Assembly: GCA_009692045.1 (NCBI GenBank)
Contig: SIAA01000010.1
Coordinates: 1-57,947, forward strand
Origin: Phycisphaerales bacterium
Lineage (GTDB): Bacteria; Planctomycetota; Phycisphaerae; Phycisphaerales; SM1A02
DNA: 57,947 nucleotides
Direction of reading: 5' to 3'
The notes under the pieces were generated by a model. It ran no database searches. It saw only the letters and a program-made list of their open reading frames with translations, and was not told the origin of the DNA. The position numbers and the translations under genes were made by a program. Numbering within the stretch: the first letter of the stretch is position 1; each line of letters opens with the position of its first letter. Positions 9,337 to 19,864 of this stretch are shown one piece after another.

Positions 9337-10137
9337 TCAGAGCAGTTTGTGACCACGCGCGCGGAAAGCGCGAACATCCTCGGACGCAGGGAATCTGTAG
9401 TACCGAGCCTGCGTCATATCGAGCGGCTGTCCCTCTGGGAACTTCCCCGAAGTGGCGATATCAGTGAGGGTCTGCAACATCAGCCGCGCACCCTCCCGCT
9501 TGGTACCGGTGATCACGCGATCGAGCCTGTCCGCCTGCGCCACGGGAAACTCCCGAGTGGCGATGACCCCGCCCGCATCGAGTTTCTCAGCCATCTCGTG
9601 AATGGTGATCGTTGCCACGCTCTCGCCATTCTTCAGTTGCCAGAATGTGGGCATCATGCCGCGGTACTGCGGCAATCGGCCCGAGTGAATGTTGAGGCAT
9701 CCGAGAGCGGGCACTGAGAGCAGAGGCGCTCGAAATATCTCTGGCGCCGCCACCGAGACGAGAACATCTATCTTGAGAGCCTGGAGGCGCTCCAGATAAG
9801 AGGCATCATTCACACTTGCCGCTTCAATCAACTGCACATTGGCTGTCCGGGCGCTCGCGCCAATACCTCTGCCCAGCAGTTTGGCCACACCCCACCGCCA
9901 CAGCAGGCGCGAGAAGTCGACCATGCCGTAGAACCGCAGGATGCGCCGAGCCGTCTTGTGCATCGGTTCATGAAAGGCACGCGACACAGTGATTCCGACG
10001 ATGTCGATCGAACTCGGCACCTGCGCCAAGAACACCTCAAAGAACTTCACCACATAAAGAGGATCGTCTTCGGTGATGATCATGACCCGAAGCGGTCGGC
10101 GCGCGCTGCTCTCTCCTAGGTTGCCCGAGACTGCCAT
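9337..10137 (-). CDS. Formyltransferase-family protein
   Basis: A 266-residue protein with the formyltransferase catalytic triad pattern. LNIHSGRLPQYRG supplies Asn and His, and EKLDAGGVI supplies the Asp, as in PurN, Fmt and the ArnA formyltransferase domain. It lacks the Fmt C-terminal tRNA domain. Its place between a GT4 enzyme and a deacetylase makes N-formylation of an amino sugar likely, but no sugar aminotransferase lies in the window. The start is the ATG at 10135-10137, which shares one base with the upstream GT4 stop (TGATG); a GTG three bases earlier is also possible. Confidence 0.75.
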   Translation of the reverse strand: MAVSGNLGESSARRPLRVMIITEDDPLYVVKFFEVFLAQVPSSIDIVGITVSRAFHEPMHKTARRILRFYGMVDFSRLLWRWGVAKLLGRGIGASARTANVQLIEAASVNDASYLERLQALKIDVLVSVAAPEIFRAPLLSVPALGCLNIHSGRLPQYRGMMPTFWQLKNGESVATITIHEMAEKLDAGGVIATREFPVAQADRLDRVITGTKREGARLMLQTLTDIATSGKFPEGQPLDMTQARYYRFPASEDVRAFRARGHKLL

Positions 10138-11423
10138 CACCGTCGGTGCCTTCTAGAGGCGCGATCGATGACTTCGAGGTAACTCGTCGTCGCGGCTTCA
10201 ATGGTGAACTCCTGCAACATAGCGGCACGAGCCCGCACTCCCATCGCCGCGCGCTCGGCTCGATTGCTTCGCAGGTAGCGCACCGCGGCTTCAAGCGCCT
10301 CCAAGTCCCCAAGTGGCACCCAGATACCCGAACCTGTCCCCTCAACCATGCGTTGCAACTCGGAGCCAATCTCGCTTATGGCGATTACCGCCTTGCCCAC
10401 CGCAAGTGACGAATAGAGCTTGCTCGGAAAAGAGATGCCTTCAATACCCTTGGCGATCGATACCAGAGATACATCACAGGCATTGAGTGAGTCATTGAGG
10501 GAACTGAAGGGCTGATAGGGCAGCATGATCACATTGGAGAGCCCGCGCCTCATCACCTCGGCGGCAATCCAGTCGCGTTTGCCTCCAGCGCCCACGAATA
10601 CCAGGCGGAAGTCATCGTCAATCTTGAACCGCTCGGCAAGTTCCAAGAGCGAAGCGAACTCGTAATACAACCCAAGATTTCCCGAGTAAAGCAGGGTAAA
10701 GCGCGAGTCGAGTCCGTGCTGCTTGGCGAACTCTGTCTCCTCCTTGGGCAAAGGTAGCAGCTGCTTGGGATCAGCCCAGTTGTGAATCACATGAACATGA
10801 TCCGGATCGACCCCATAGGCCGAGCACACCAGGTCCTTGGCGCGGTCGCACAGCACAATTGTTTCGCGTGCGCGCCTATACATGACGCGGTTCACTAAAT
10901 GCCAGACGCGTTCCACCGGGCCACTAGGGCGAATCTTGCCGACCCACACGGCGAGTTGCGGATAGGAGTCATGGAGCAGCACAACATAATCGTGGCGGCG
11001 CATCCAGGAGACGATGCCACCGATGATGCCGAGAAACGGAGGATTCGTCGTGTACATGAACACACGACCCTCGCTTCTACGCAGCAACTGGCGCACAAAC
11101 AGCGGCATAAGGAATGTAACGGAGTTGAGCAGGCGACCCAGGAGGCGATCCTTCCCCAGTCGGGTGGTGCGCATGCGATGCACGGCTACGCCCTCTGACA
11201 TCTCATGACCCGCGCACGCCTGCCAGGTGGAGCGAGGGCCGTAACAGGGGAAGCTGGTAGCGACGCTCACCGCTCGACCGCGCGACGCGACCTCGGTCGC
11301 GAGTTCGTGGAGCAGATGCCCCGTGGAGGCAACATCAGGGAAGTAGTACTGATTGAGGATGACCAACTCACACTGCTCAGAGACGCGGGCGACTTCAGCC
11401 GATGATGAACTCTGCGGTGTCAT
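10137..11423 (-). CDS. Glycosyltransferase family 4 (WcaI-like)
   Basis: A GT-B fold enzyme of 428 residues. The N-terminal LILNQYYFPDVASTGHLLHEL segment is typical of WcaI-like GT4 enzymes. The C-terminal half has LLYSGNLGLYYEF and the nucleotide-sugar-binding segment GIEGISFPSKLYSSLAVGKAVIA, which holds the E-x7-E-like region. It would add a sugar during assembly of a surface polysaccharide, at the cytoplasmic membrane face. It begins 15 bases after the fcl stop and is coupled to the formyltransferase gene. The donor could be GDP-fucose, given the neighbours, but this is only inference. Confidence 0.86.
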   Translation of the reverse strand: MTPQSSSSAEVARVSEQCELVILNQYYFPDVASTGHLLHELATEVASRGRAVSVATSFPCYGPRSTWQACAGHEMSEGVAVHRMRTTRLGKDRLLGRLLNSVTFLMPLFVRQLLRRSEGRVFMYTTNPPFLGIIGGIVSWMRRHDYVVLLHDSYPQLAVWVGKIRPSGPVERVWHLVNRVMYRRARETIVLCDRAKDLVCSAYGVDPDHVHVIHNWADPKQLLPLPKEETEFAKQHGLDSRFTLLYSGNLGLYYEFASLLELAERFKIDDDFRLVFVGAGGKRDWIAAEVMRRGLSNVIMLPYQPFSSLNDSLNACDVSLVSIAKGIEGISFPSKLYSSLAVGKAVIAISEIGSELQRMVEGTGSGIWVPLGDLEALEAAVRYLRSNRAERAAMGVRARAAMLQEFTIEAATTSYLEVIDRASRRHRR

Positions 11424-11438
11424 TCGAGTTGCATCCCG

Positions 11439-13529
<2,091 letters not shown>

Positions 13530-13566
13530 CACCGCGCACTGAGTCGCGGGGGATGTAGCGCTCGCG

Positions 13567-13872
13567 CTAGTCGAACAGTGTCGGCTCTGGCTTGGGCAAC
13601 TCGGCAGTCTTGGGGCACGCCAGTTCAACTGGCCCGCGGTAATCCTGATAGTCGGCATTGGGGTGAGCGCCGATCCACTCCACGAATGCCAGTACTCCAG
13701 CCAACCCTGCACGGTCTCTCCAACTGTCGCCAAACACCGTTTTGATTCCCAGCCATATGTGGGCGAATGCGTTTCGTTTGGTGAGTTCAGGGTGAGGCAG
13801 CAGCTCAGGCTGAATCAACTCGCCCACTCGGCGAACGGCCTCCGTCACCGTGGCTACCTCGTCAGGCAACAT
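13567..13872 (-). CDS. Small hypothetical protein, 101 residues
   Basis: I do not recognise the family. The protein is soluble, with no signal peptide or membrane helix, and has a Trp-containing helical core (AFAHIWLGIKTVFGDSW, AFVEWIGAHPNADYQDY) and a Pro-rich tail. Its ATG lies inside the end of the upstream small membrane protein gene, with an 11-base overlap, which suggests coupled translation. It is convergent with gmd. It could be spurious, but coding-like composition and the overlap support it. Confidence 0.55.
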   Translation of the reverse strand: MLPDEVATVTEAVRRVGELIQPELLPHPELTKRNAFAHIWLGIKTVFGDSWRDRAGLAGVLAFVEWIGAHPNADYQDYRGPVELACPKTAELPKPEPTLFD

Positions 13873-14197
13873 CAGGGCAGAGTAGACCGCAGGAAGGGCC
13901 CATCCATTGCGGATCGGAACGCCTCAGGCGTTTTTGCAATCGCCACGCCGCCGCCTGCATGGGTAGCAGAACCGCCGCATTGATGAGGGCGAATCCCCAA
14001 AGAGCTCCGAATGGCCCGTGATGCCGCACTAAGAACACAGTACCCAGTGTTCCAACCAGCACGCCGATCGATGCAATGGCGATCACCAGAGCGTGCTTGC
14101 CGTGAAGTTGCAAGTACCAGAGGGACATTCCGAGGAACGCGCCACTACTGGCGGCAGCACTCTTGACTCGCCGCCCCCGTCCCGAGTCTGAATGCAC
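13862..14197 (-). CDS. Small membrane protein, 111 residues
   Basis: I do not recognise the family. It begins with a GTG and a basic stretch (RGRRVKS). Two or three hydrophobic helices follow (about residues 15-33, 36-57 and 63-82). The tail is basic. It sits about 60 bases downstream of the lipoprotein gene and overlaps the next gene by 11 bases, so the three are likely one operon. The arrangement suggests a small inner-membrane protein, but nothing more can be said. Confidence 0.5.
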   Translation of the reverse strand: MHSDSGRGRRVKSAAASSGAFLGMSLWYLQLHGKHALVIAIASIGVLVGTLGTVFLVRHHGPFGALWGFALINAAVLLPMQAAAWRLQKRLRRSDPQWMGPSCGLLCPDVA

Positions 14198-14257
14198 ACC
14201 GCCAGTTTCGGAGCGAAGAGTCTCGTGGTCGCGGCTGCTAGGTAGTCGATGGATCCA

Positions 14258-15190
14258 TCATCGGCGATCCAGATTGAATACCAATCGTGGGCCGCCCTTG
14301 GCCAACTCACGAGGGTCGCGCCCGACCGTGAAGGTCATTTCCTCCGGACCCTCAAAGTATCCAGCGCCACCGAGCGACTCACTCGACCCGTCGTCCCATG
14401 TAATAGTCAGACCCAGAAACCCCTGCGCATCCACAGCGCCTGCCGCGGTGCCGCTGCGCATTGGAGCTGGCTCGGTGCCATCGCTGTACGAATCATTGGC
14501 AAGTGATCCCGTCAACTTGCCATCCGCTGTGATCGTAAACACCCCAGTTCCCCAGTCACCTGCGCTGTCGTACCAGTTCATGCTCCACCGCCCCGCGAAT
14601 TGTGCCAGAAAGTCGGGGGCGCTCCTGTCCGGCGCCACACCGTAGGGCGGACGCGCGGCACTCCCTTGCTCAGATAGATAGAAGGTGATCTTGGTGCCTG
14701 GTTCGGGATTGCCGTCTTTATGCTTGGACGCAGTCAGGCCGAGGCAGTTGGCACCATGAGATGTCCATGATCCCTCGTAGGCATCAACTGGGCCGTTGCT
14801 CCAGTGAATGTCCAAGCGCACGCTGGAACTAATGCCAAACTCGCCCCTGAGTTCTCCCGTTCTCGGCGCGGCGTTGGTCCGTGCCCACACCTCATCGACG
14901 ACGCTGCCAGACACCGCGCCATCCGCCGCAACAATCAGCCGCGCCTGTCCGCCAGATGTCTCAGACTCTGTCATGAATCCGCCACTGAAGCGCCCTTGCG
15001 GCGAGTTGCTTCCCTGCGATGGCGCGGCGGTTCTATCAGCCGTGTGGGTGGAAGCGCCTTCAAATCTCGCTGGTCCAGATTGACAGCCTGCGACAACAGC
15101 TGTGGCCAGTACCGCACAGCGGAACACACGCGCTACTCCAAGACGGACCCCAGAACTCAACTGCGAATATGGAAATGGAGACCGCTGCAT
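14258..15190 (-). CDS. Putative lipoprotein with a duplicated domain
   Basis: A 310-residue protein with a lipobox-like end to its signal sequence (LATAVVAGC, Cys36), so it is probably lipid-anchored. The mature part contains two similar halves of about 100 residues. The first begins GRFSGGFMTES and runs through VAADGAVSGSVVDEVW to GLTAS. The second begins GRWSMNWYDS and runs through ITADGKLTGSLANDSY to the GLTITWDDG segment. Both share a pattern of aromatic beta strands and an ADGxxxGS turn, which points to a beta-sandwich or beta-barrel fold. I do not recognise the family. The first in-frame ATG is used, but a GTG at 15125-15127 would give a shorter, more typical lipoprotein leader. Confidence 0.65.
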   Translation of the reverse strand: MQRSPFPYSQLSSGVRLGVARVFRCAVLATAVVAGCQSGPARFEGASTHTADRTAAPSQGSNSPQGRFSGGFMTESETSGGQARLIVAADGAVSGSVVDEVWARTNAAPRTGELRGEFGISSSVRLDIHWSNGPVDAYEGSWTSHGANCLGLTASKHKDGNPEPGTKITFYLSEQGSAARPPYGVAPDRSAPDFLAQFAGRWSMNWYDSAGDWGTGVFTITADGKLTGSLANDSYSDGTEPAPMRSGTAAGAVDAQGFLGLTITWDDGSSESLGGAGYFEGPEEMTFTVGRDPRELAKGGPRLVFNLDRR

Positions 15191-15542
15191 AGGCGGCAGA
15201 GCCTATAAGAAAACGAGCAACATCTGCGCTGTGTTAGTTTCCCCCCTGTATTCGCTGTGCGTGGCGCAGGAAATACTCTCGTGCAACCAAGAACACTCGT
15301 ACTTGACTGGTTAGTAACCCGGTGGCAATGACCCCAAGCATCCTTGTTTTGCGGACTTTTCCTCCTGTGTCTGTTCCCCTTGTGGGTTGATCTCCTCTCT
15401 TTGGGCTCGGACTGGTAGCCATCTACCTTCCCCTGCTGAACTCCATCGGGCACATCGTTCCTGCAGTGTTGCAACGGCAGTACAACCCAGGACTGATCAG
15501 TTCTATTGTCCTGTTTATCCCGCTAGGAGCTGGTTCGCTGCT
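15191..15542. other. Intergenic region without a convincing gene
   Basis: About 350 bases between two minus-strand genes. Short open frames occur on both strands, but none has a recognisable protein or a ribosome binding site. A weak inverted repeat CAGGAC/GTCCTG lies about 35 bases after the stop of the upstream exported protein; it is not followed by a T run. The region should hold the promoter of the lipoprotein gene, but I cannot place it. Confidence 0.5.
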
Positions 15543-17111
15543 TCAGCCACCCCATCCTGCCAAGACAATCGCCAGATCGCTGCCATCTACCAGGCCACTC
15601 TGGTCGGCGTCCCCCACCGGATCACTCGATGCGAATGCCGCCAGCACCAGACCGAGGTCGACGCCATCGACCAGATTGTCACCGTTGCGATCAGCAGGAT
15701 TGGATACCGGGGCAGGCCCCAGTACACCATCGTCACCGACGCGGGCGCCGAGCAGGTCATTAGTGCCGGTGTCTCCGCCCTCCCAGAGCAGGACGCTGCC
15801 TTCGCCGTCAACTCGACTAGTAACGAGCCGATATGCGCTAGCTGTGTTCTGCGCCAGCGTGGTTGGGGTTGACCACTGCGCTACGCCCTGGGCGTTGAAG
15901 CGCTGAGCCCGCACGTCGCTGTTAACAGCCGCTGTCGAGCGATTGAAGAACACCACGGGTCCGGAAGGTGTGAGTCCGGTAGCGGCCCAGGTGTACGAGT
16001 AGACAGTTTCCATTTCAGCTGCCATGACTCCGAGATTTCCCCACTGCCGCGCCCCGGTCGTCCCGTCGAAGGACTGTACGCCGATGCCGAACATGGAGGT
16101 GCTGGCAACATGCTCGCTCCACGAGGCGTAGATGCGGTTTGCAGATTGATCCCAAACTGCAGTAGGCGAGACGCGCTCATTAGTTGTAGTGCTGGTGACG
16201 CTCGAACCGTTGGTGCCGAACATCCGGGCGCCGGTAGCTCCACCGAGCCGCTGCACCCAACTCTGAAGCGGGCCGGTGAGGTAGTAGCAGAAGATCGCGC
16301 CGCCCGAACCATCAGCGATGAAGGGAGGGGAGTTGCCAAACTGCAGACTGCCGGTAGAGAACACAGGCGCTGTTGGGGAAGTCCACATGGCCACGCCGAG
16401 CGGGCTCAACTTTTGCGCGTGCAGCACCTTGGCGCCGCTGAATCCAACCGCGCGCACTGCGGCGACGATGATGTTTCCTGCGCCGTCATCTTTCACATCA
16501 GAGCAGGTGAATCCGGCGGTGGTGCCGTCTGACATGGTGTAGGGAATCAGCCACTCCTTGCCGCCCGTTGCTGACACGCGCTGCACAGTTGCCTTGTTGC
16601 CCTGTGTCCAACCCACGCCGAACTTGCCGCCAACCAGAGAGCACATTTTGGGGGAGTTGGATGAGTCGGCAGTGTTGGCAGTCATCTGCGCTCCGCCTGG
16701 ACCCCAACTGGCTGACCCAGCTAGGGTGATTTTCGCGGCCGTGATCTGCACGACCGGCGTCCGATCATCTCGGAATGCCAAGCCAGCGTTACCGAACTCG
16801 TCGACGGCGAATCCGTAGTCCTGAGTCGATGACTGGCTGAGATCGGCAACCATCACCGGGGCCCCCCACACGGCATTGCCCGCCGAGTCAAAGCGAGCCA
16901 GCATCATGTCATATCCCAGCCCGGTGCTGGAATAGAAAGACATGTAAAAGCCACCGCTAGGGATGGGAAGAATCTTGGGTTGCGACTGCTCACCCACGCC
17001 TCCCGCCAATGTGGTGGGGGCTGTCGCGCTGGTGGACCAGTCTGCAGAAGCTGTGCAGGCGAGAATGAATGCGGAGGCAAGCGTAGCGAACGATTGATGG
17101 TGCGGTGTCAT
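15543..17111 (-). CDS. Exported protein with a dockerin-like C-terminal tail
   Basis: From the ATG at 17109-17111 the protein has 522 residues. Residues 1-24 form a signal peptide (ASAFILACTASADW). The body is a series of beta-rich repeats of the kind seen in propeller-like extracellular proteins (for example FDSAGNAVWGAPVMVAD, FNAQGVAQWSTPTTLAQ). The last 52 residues are a dockerin-like pair of calcium loops: NPADRNGDNLVDGVDLGLVL and DADQSGLVDGSDLAIVL. Such tails are common in planctomycetes and there is no sign of a cellulosome. The partner upstream carries a similar tail. The role is unknown. A TTG overlapping the upstream stop is an alternative start. Confidence 0.8.
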   Translation of the reverse strand: MTPHHQSFATLASAFILACTASADWSTSATAPTTLAGGVGEQSQPKILPIPSGGFYMSFYSSTGLGYDMMLARFDSAGNAVWGAPVMVADLSQSSTQDYGFAVDEFGNAGLAFRDDRTPVVQITAAKITLAGSASWGPGGAQMTANTADSSNSPKMCSLVGGKFGVGWTQGNKATVQRVSATGGKEWLIPYTMSDGTTAGFTCSDVKDDGAGNIIVAAVRAVGFSGAKVLHAQKLSPLGVAMWTSPTAPVFSTGSLQFGNSPPFIADGSGGAIFCYYLTGPLQSWVQRLGGATGARMFGTNGSSVTSTTTNERVSPTAVWDQSANRIYASWSEHVASTSMFGIGVQSFDGTTGARQWGNLGVMAAEMETVYSYTWAATGLTPSGPVVFFNRSTAAVNSDVRAQRFNAQGVAQWSTPTTLAQNTASAYRLVTSRVDGEGSVLLWEGGDTGTNDLLGARVGDDGVLGPAPVSNPADRNGDNLVDGVDLGLVLAAFASSDPVGDADQSGLVDGSDLAIVLAGWGG

Positions 17112-17143
17112 GTTTGGGTCCACGGGTAACTGTACTGCTGGTC

Positions 17144-18838
17144 TCAAGTTCCGAACGAAGCGAGAAGAATTGCCAGATCGATGCCGTCCACGACCCCGTT
17201 GCCATCAATGTCTGCCGCGGCGTCCGCGGTGCTGAAGGCGGCGAGAAGCACGGCCAGATCAGCGCCATTGACGGCTCCGTCGCCATTGATGTCGGCAGGA
17301 TTCACCGGCGTGCCCGCCTCGGTGTAAGTGCGAGTGCCACCGGTCCCGAGATTATTGACCCAGTCCTTAGCAGTGACAAAGTATGAGACCGCCGCCGCTG
17401 GCGCCTGAGCCGGAATCACACCGCGCCAGAGATTGTTGCCCGACCAGAGCATCGCCACCTGCTGAAGCGCACCGCCATTGACAGTGAAGTTGAGAAACAC
17501 GCCGCGATCGTGGAATCCACGATCACTGGTGTGACTGTCGAATACCTCAGTCCGAACCGCGTGCGAGCTCGGGGCAGAGCCGCTTACTACAACCTGCTCT
17601 GTGCGAAGCACCGTCGGCGCTCGCGTGTCTACCGAAGTTCCCACATTCATATAAATGCGATTCTGAAAGGAACCACTCTCGCCCTGGGCGGTCACCACAT
17701 CCAGTTTGCCATCAGCGTTGAGATCTCCCACCTTCACATCGAGAGATGAGTCGCTGACGCTGGTGATGATGCCAGACACTTGCGAAAATGTTCCGGTACC
17801 GCCGTTACGGAATACTCGCTCGGGAGCACCAAGGGCGCCGATGATCAGATCGAGATCGCCGTCATTGTCGTAGTCGAAGAATCGACTGTCGTTGTCGTCG
17901 GCGGTGGGATTGGGCGTGATCTGCGTGGAGATATTGGTCCACGAAGTTCCCAGGCCATTGGCGTTGCGAAGCAGCAGCTCGGCGGAGGAGGGGCCGGCGT
18001 TCACGCCGATCAGATCCAAGTCGCCGTCCCCCTCAATGTCGCCCGCGTCATAGGAGTATGCGGTGGCATCGGTGGGCATGACGATGTTGGTAAACACGCC
18101 CGCACCACTATTGGCCCAGAGTTTGCTGGAGTTGGTGCCGGTAGCGCGCGTACCCACATGAATGTCGAGATCGAAGTCTCCATCGGCATCCATAAAGATG
18201 ATGTCCATCTGCTCCGAGATGGTGCCCGTCGGAAACCCCGCGGCAGTGCCATCGGTGTAGATTCCCAGCCCGTTATTGAGGTACAGCTTGGGCTGCCCGG
18301 CGCCGAATCGGCTGGCGGTGCCCGAGTTGTTGAGAATAATGTCAAGATCGCCGTCGTTGTCGGTGTCGCCGAACTGGGCGCGGGCGCTGGAGAGAGTTGC
18401 CGCGGGAAGCCGCGCTGCCGACTGATCGGTAAACACCCCGGCGCCGTTATTGATGAGAAGCTTGGGCTGCTTGTTGTAGTCCTGTGCCAAGATCATGTCC
18501 CAGTCACCGTCCTGATCGCAATCGCCGAACTCCACGCCGCGGAACCATCCGGTGATACCGGCGGCACGCGCATCAGTCTGATCCGCGAAAACGGCGGCTC
18601 CATCGTTTATGTAGATACGGGGCTTCAGAGCGGCACCAGCCGACGAGTAGCCCTGCCCATTGGCGAACACAATGTCGAGATCACCATCTCCATCAATGTC
18701 ACAAAACGAAAGCTGGTTGGTGTACTCGGCCTGCACCGGAAATCGGGTGGAGGTCTGATCTTGAAACACGATCTGGGCGGACGTCAGACTGCTGACGGCA
18801 CAGCAGATAGCGCTAGCGCATGCGGTACGAATGAACAT
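17144..18838 (-). CDS. Exported FG-GAP/VCBS repeat protein with a dockerin-like tail
   Basis: A 564-residue protein with a signal peptide (residues 1-21, ending LTSA). Its body is made of repeats with calcium-binding DxDxDxD loops: DIDGDGDLDIVFA, DCDQDGDWDMILA, DTDNDGDLDIILN, DADGDFDLDIHVG, DIEGDGDLDLIGV, DYDNDGDLDLIIG and DLNADGKLDVVTA. Seven such loops suggest a beta-propeller of the integrin-alpha type. The C-terminus has a dockerin-like module with NPADINGDGAVNGADLAVLL and DIDGNGVVDGIDLAILL. Such proteins are usually adhesive or bind extracellular polymers. It is followed 32 bases later by a second protein with a related tail. Confidence 0.85.
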   Translation of the reverse strand: MFIRTACASAICCAVSSLTSAQIVFQDQTSTRFPVQAEYTNQLSFCDIDGDGDLDIVFANGQGYSSAGAALKPRIYINDGAAVFADQTDARAAGITGWFRGVEFGDCDQDGDWDMILAQDYNKQPKLLINNGAGVFTDQSAARLPAATLSSARAQFGDTDNDGDLDIILNNSGTASRFGAGQPKLYLNNGLGIYTDGTAAGFPTGTISEQMDIIFMDADGDFDLDIHVGTRATGTNSSKLWANSGAGVFTNIVMPTDATAYSYDAGDIEGDGDLDLIGVNAGPSSAELLLRNANGLGTSWTNISTQITPNPTADDNDSRFFDYDNDGDLDLIIGALGAPERVFRNGGTGTFSQVSGIITSVSDSSLDVKVGDLNADGKLDVVTAQGESGSFQNRIYMNVGTSVDTRAPTVLRTEQVVVSGSAPSSHAVRTEVFDSHTSDRGFHDRGVFLNFTVNGGALQQVAMLWSGNNLWRGVIPAQAPAAAVSYFVTAKDWVNNLGTGGTRTYTEAGTPVNPADINGDGAVNGADLAVLLAAFSTADAAADIDGNGVVDGIDLAILLASFGT

Positions 18839-18936
18839 ATGGTGTAGAAGAATAGCCCAGCAGAGCCTTAGTTCAATCGTGAAGTACCGACTTCTCTCAA
18901 TCGGTAGCGATAATATCAGTCACTGGAGCGGCGGAC

Positions 18937-19800
18937 TCAATCGCGGCGCCGTCGTTTGATGGTGGTGCGCATCATGGTGGGTTTCGCAGCAACCGTGGCC
19001 GCGCTGGTCGATCCGGCGTTAGCCAGAGGGCCTGCCCTTTGCGCGGCGGCCGCCTGCGCGTTCGCTTGGGCAACTATGAACCTGATTCTGTCGCGAGAGG
19101 CGTGAATCCCCGCAGAGTCCATCCCCTGCAGATACGCCGCGCTCTGCGCATCTGACTCCGACAGTTCCTCAAAGACCAACACGCCCTTATCGGTTTCTAT
19201 ATGCACTGCACGCACTCCCAAATCAGAGAGCAGTTCCATGACCGCAAGAAACTTGGGGTCATCTCTGGCTACACCCCCACGAATGAGAGATCCGAACATG
19301 CGAGCCGAAGTGAGATGAATGGCCTCATTCACTCTGCGCTCATTGGTGATGGCTGCCATCGCCTGCCCCAGCATCTCGCGTGATTGCAAGCGCACCGGGA
19401 GCTCTTCGCCATTGAGACGGAATGATCGTTTCTGAAAGTTAGCCAACGCTGTGACCAACGCTCGGCCTGTGGCAATGTTGCCCTTCGAATACGGGTCGCC
19501 GACCACCGCAGTTCGATCACCAGCCGCTACCGTCTCCACGATGTCTGCCGTGCCCGCAGTGGCATCGATGGTCAGGCTGCGAATCCCCATCTCGTGCAGA
19601 CACCACAGGCAGGCTTGCGACATGGGATTGTCATTGGTCGCATCGACCTTCATCCCCTCGGCATAGGCAGCGCAGATGAGAGCTGGGAGGGCCAGTCCCT
19701 CGTGAAAGCGTGCGATCACCGCCGCTCCCAGTTTCGCGAACTGTTCTTGCGTCTGAGTGACTAGGTGAACTTCGACATCGTTGATTTTTACACGTGCCAT
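18937..19800 (-). CDS. Conserved-looking protein of unknown function, 287 residues
   Basis: I do not recognise the family. There is no signal peptide. The first 230 residues look like a soluble alpha/beta domain, with segments such as MGIRSLTIDATAGTADIVETV and LGVRAVHIETDKGVLVF that suggest repeated beta-alpha units. An Ala-rich linker follows and the protein ends in a basic tail (RTTIKRRRRD), which could bind nucleic acid or a membrane surface. It lies between the FG-GAP protein gene and the fucosidase gene on the same strand, with gaps of about 100 and 65 bases, so operon membership is open. Confidence 0.6.
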   Translation of the reverse strand: MARVKINDVEVHLVTQTQEQFAKLGAAVIARFHEGLALPALICAAYAEGMKVDATNDNPMSQACLWCLHEMGIRSLTIDATAGTADIVETVAAGDRTAVVGDPYSKGNIATGRALVTALANFQKRSFRLNGEELPVRLQSREMLGQAMAAITNERRVNEAIHLTSARMFGSLIRGGVARDDPKFLAVMELLSDLGVRAVHIETDKGVLVFEELSESDAQSAAYLQGMDSAGIHASRDRIRFIVAQANAQAAAAQRAGPLANAGSTSAATVAAKPTMMRTTIKRRRRD

Positions 19801-19864
19801 GCGAACGGTTCAGCCTACTACGGTTCGGACATCCCTAGGGCTCAGCTCTAGCCACGGCATCCGG

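Noticed and set aside
13556-13569. TAGCGC-TC-GCGCTA palindrome as a terminator at the gmd end
   Set aside because: The loop is too short and no T run follows; it covers the stop codon of the convergent gene.
15157-15474. 105-residue open frame on the minus strand
   Set aside because: No recognisable sequence, no ribosome binding site, and it runs into the lipoprotein gene in another frame.
15543-18838. Cellulosome components
   Set aside because: Dockerin-like tails are present, but there are no cohesins or cellulases nearby.
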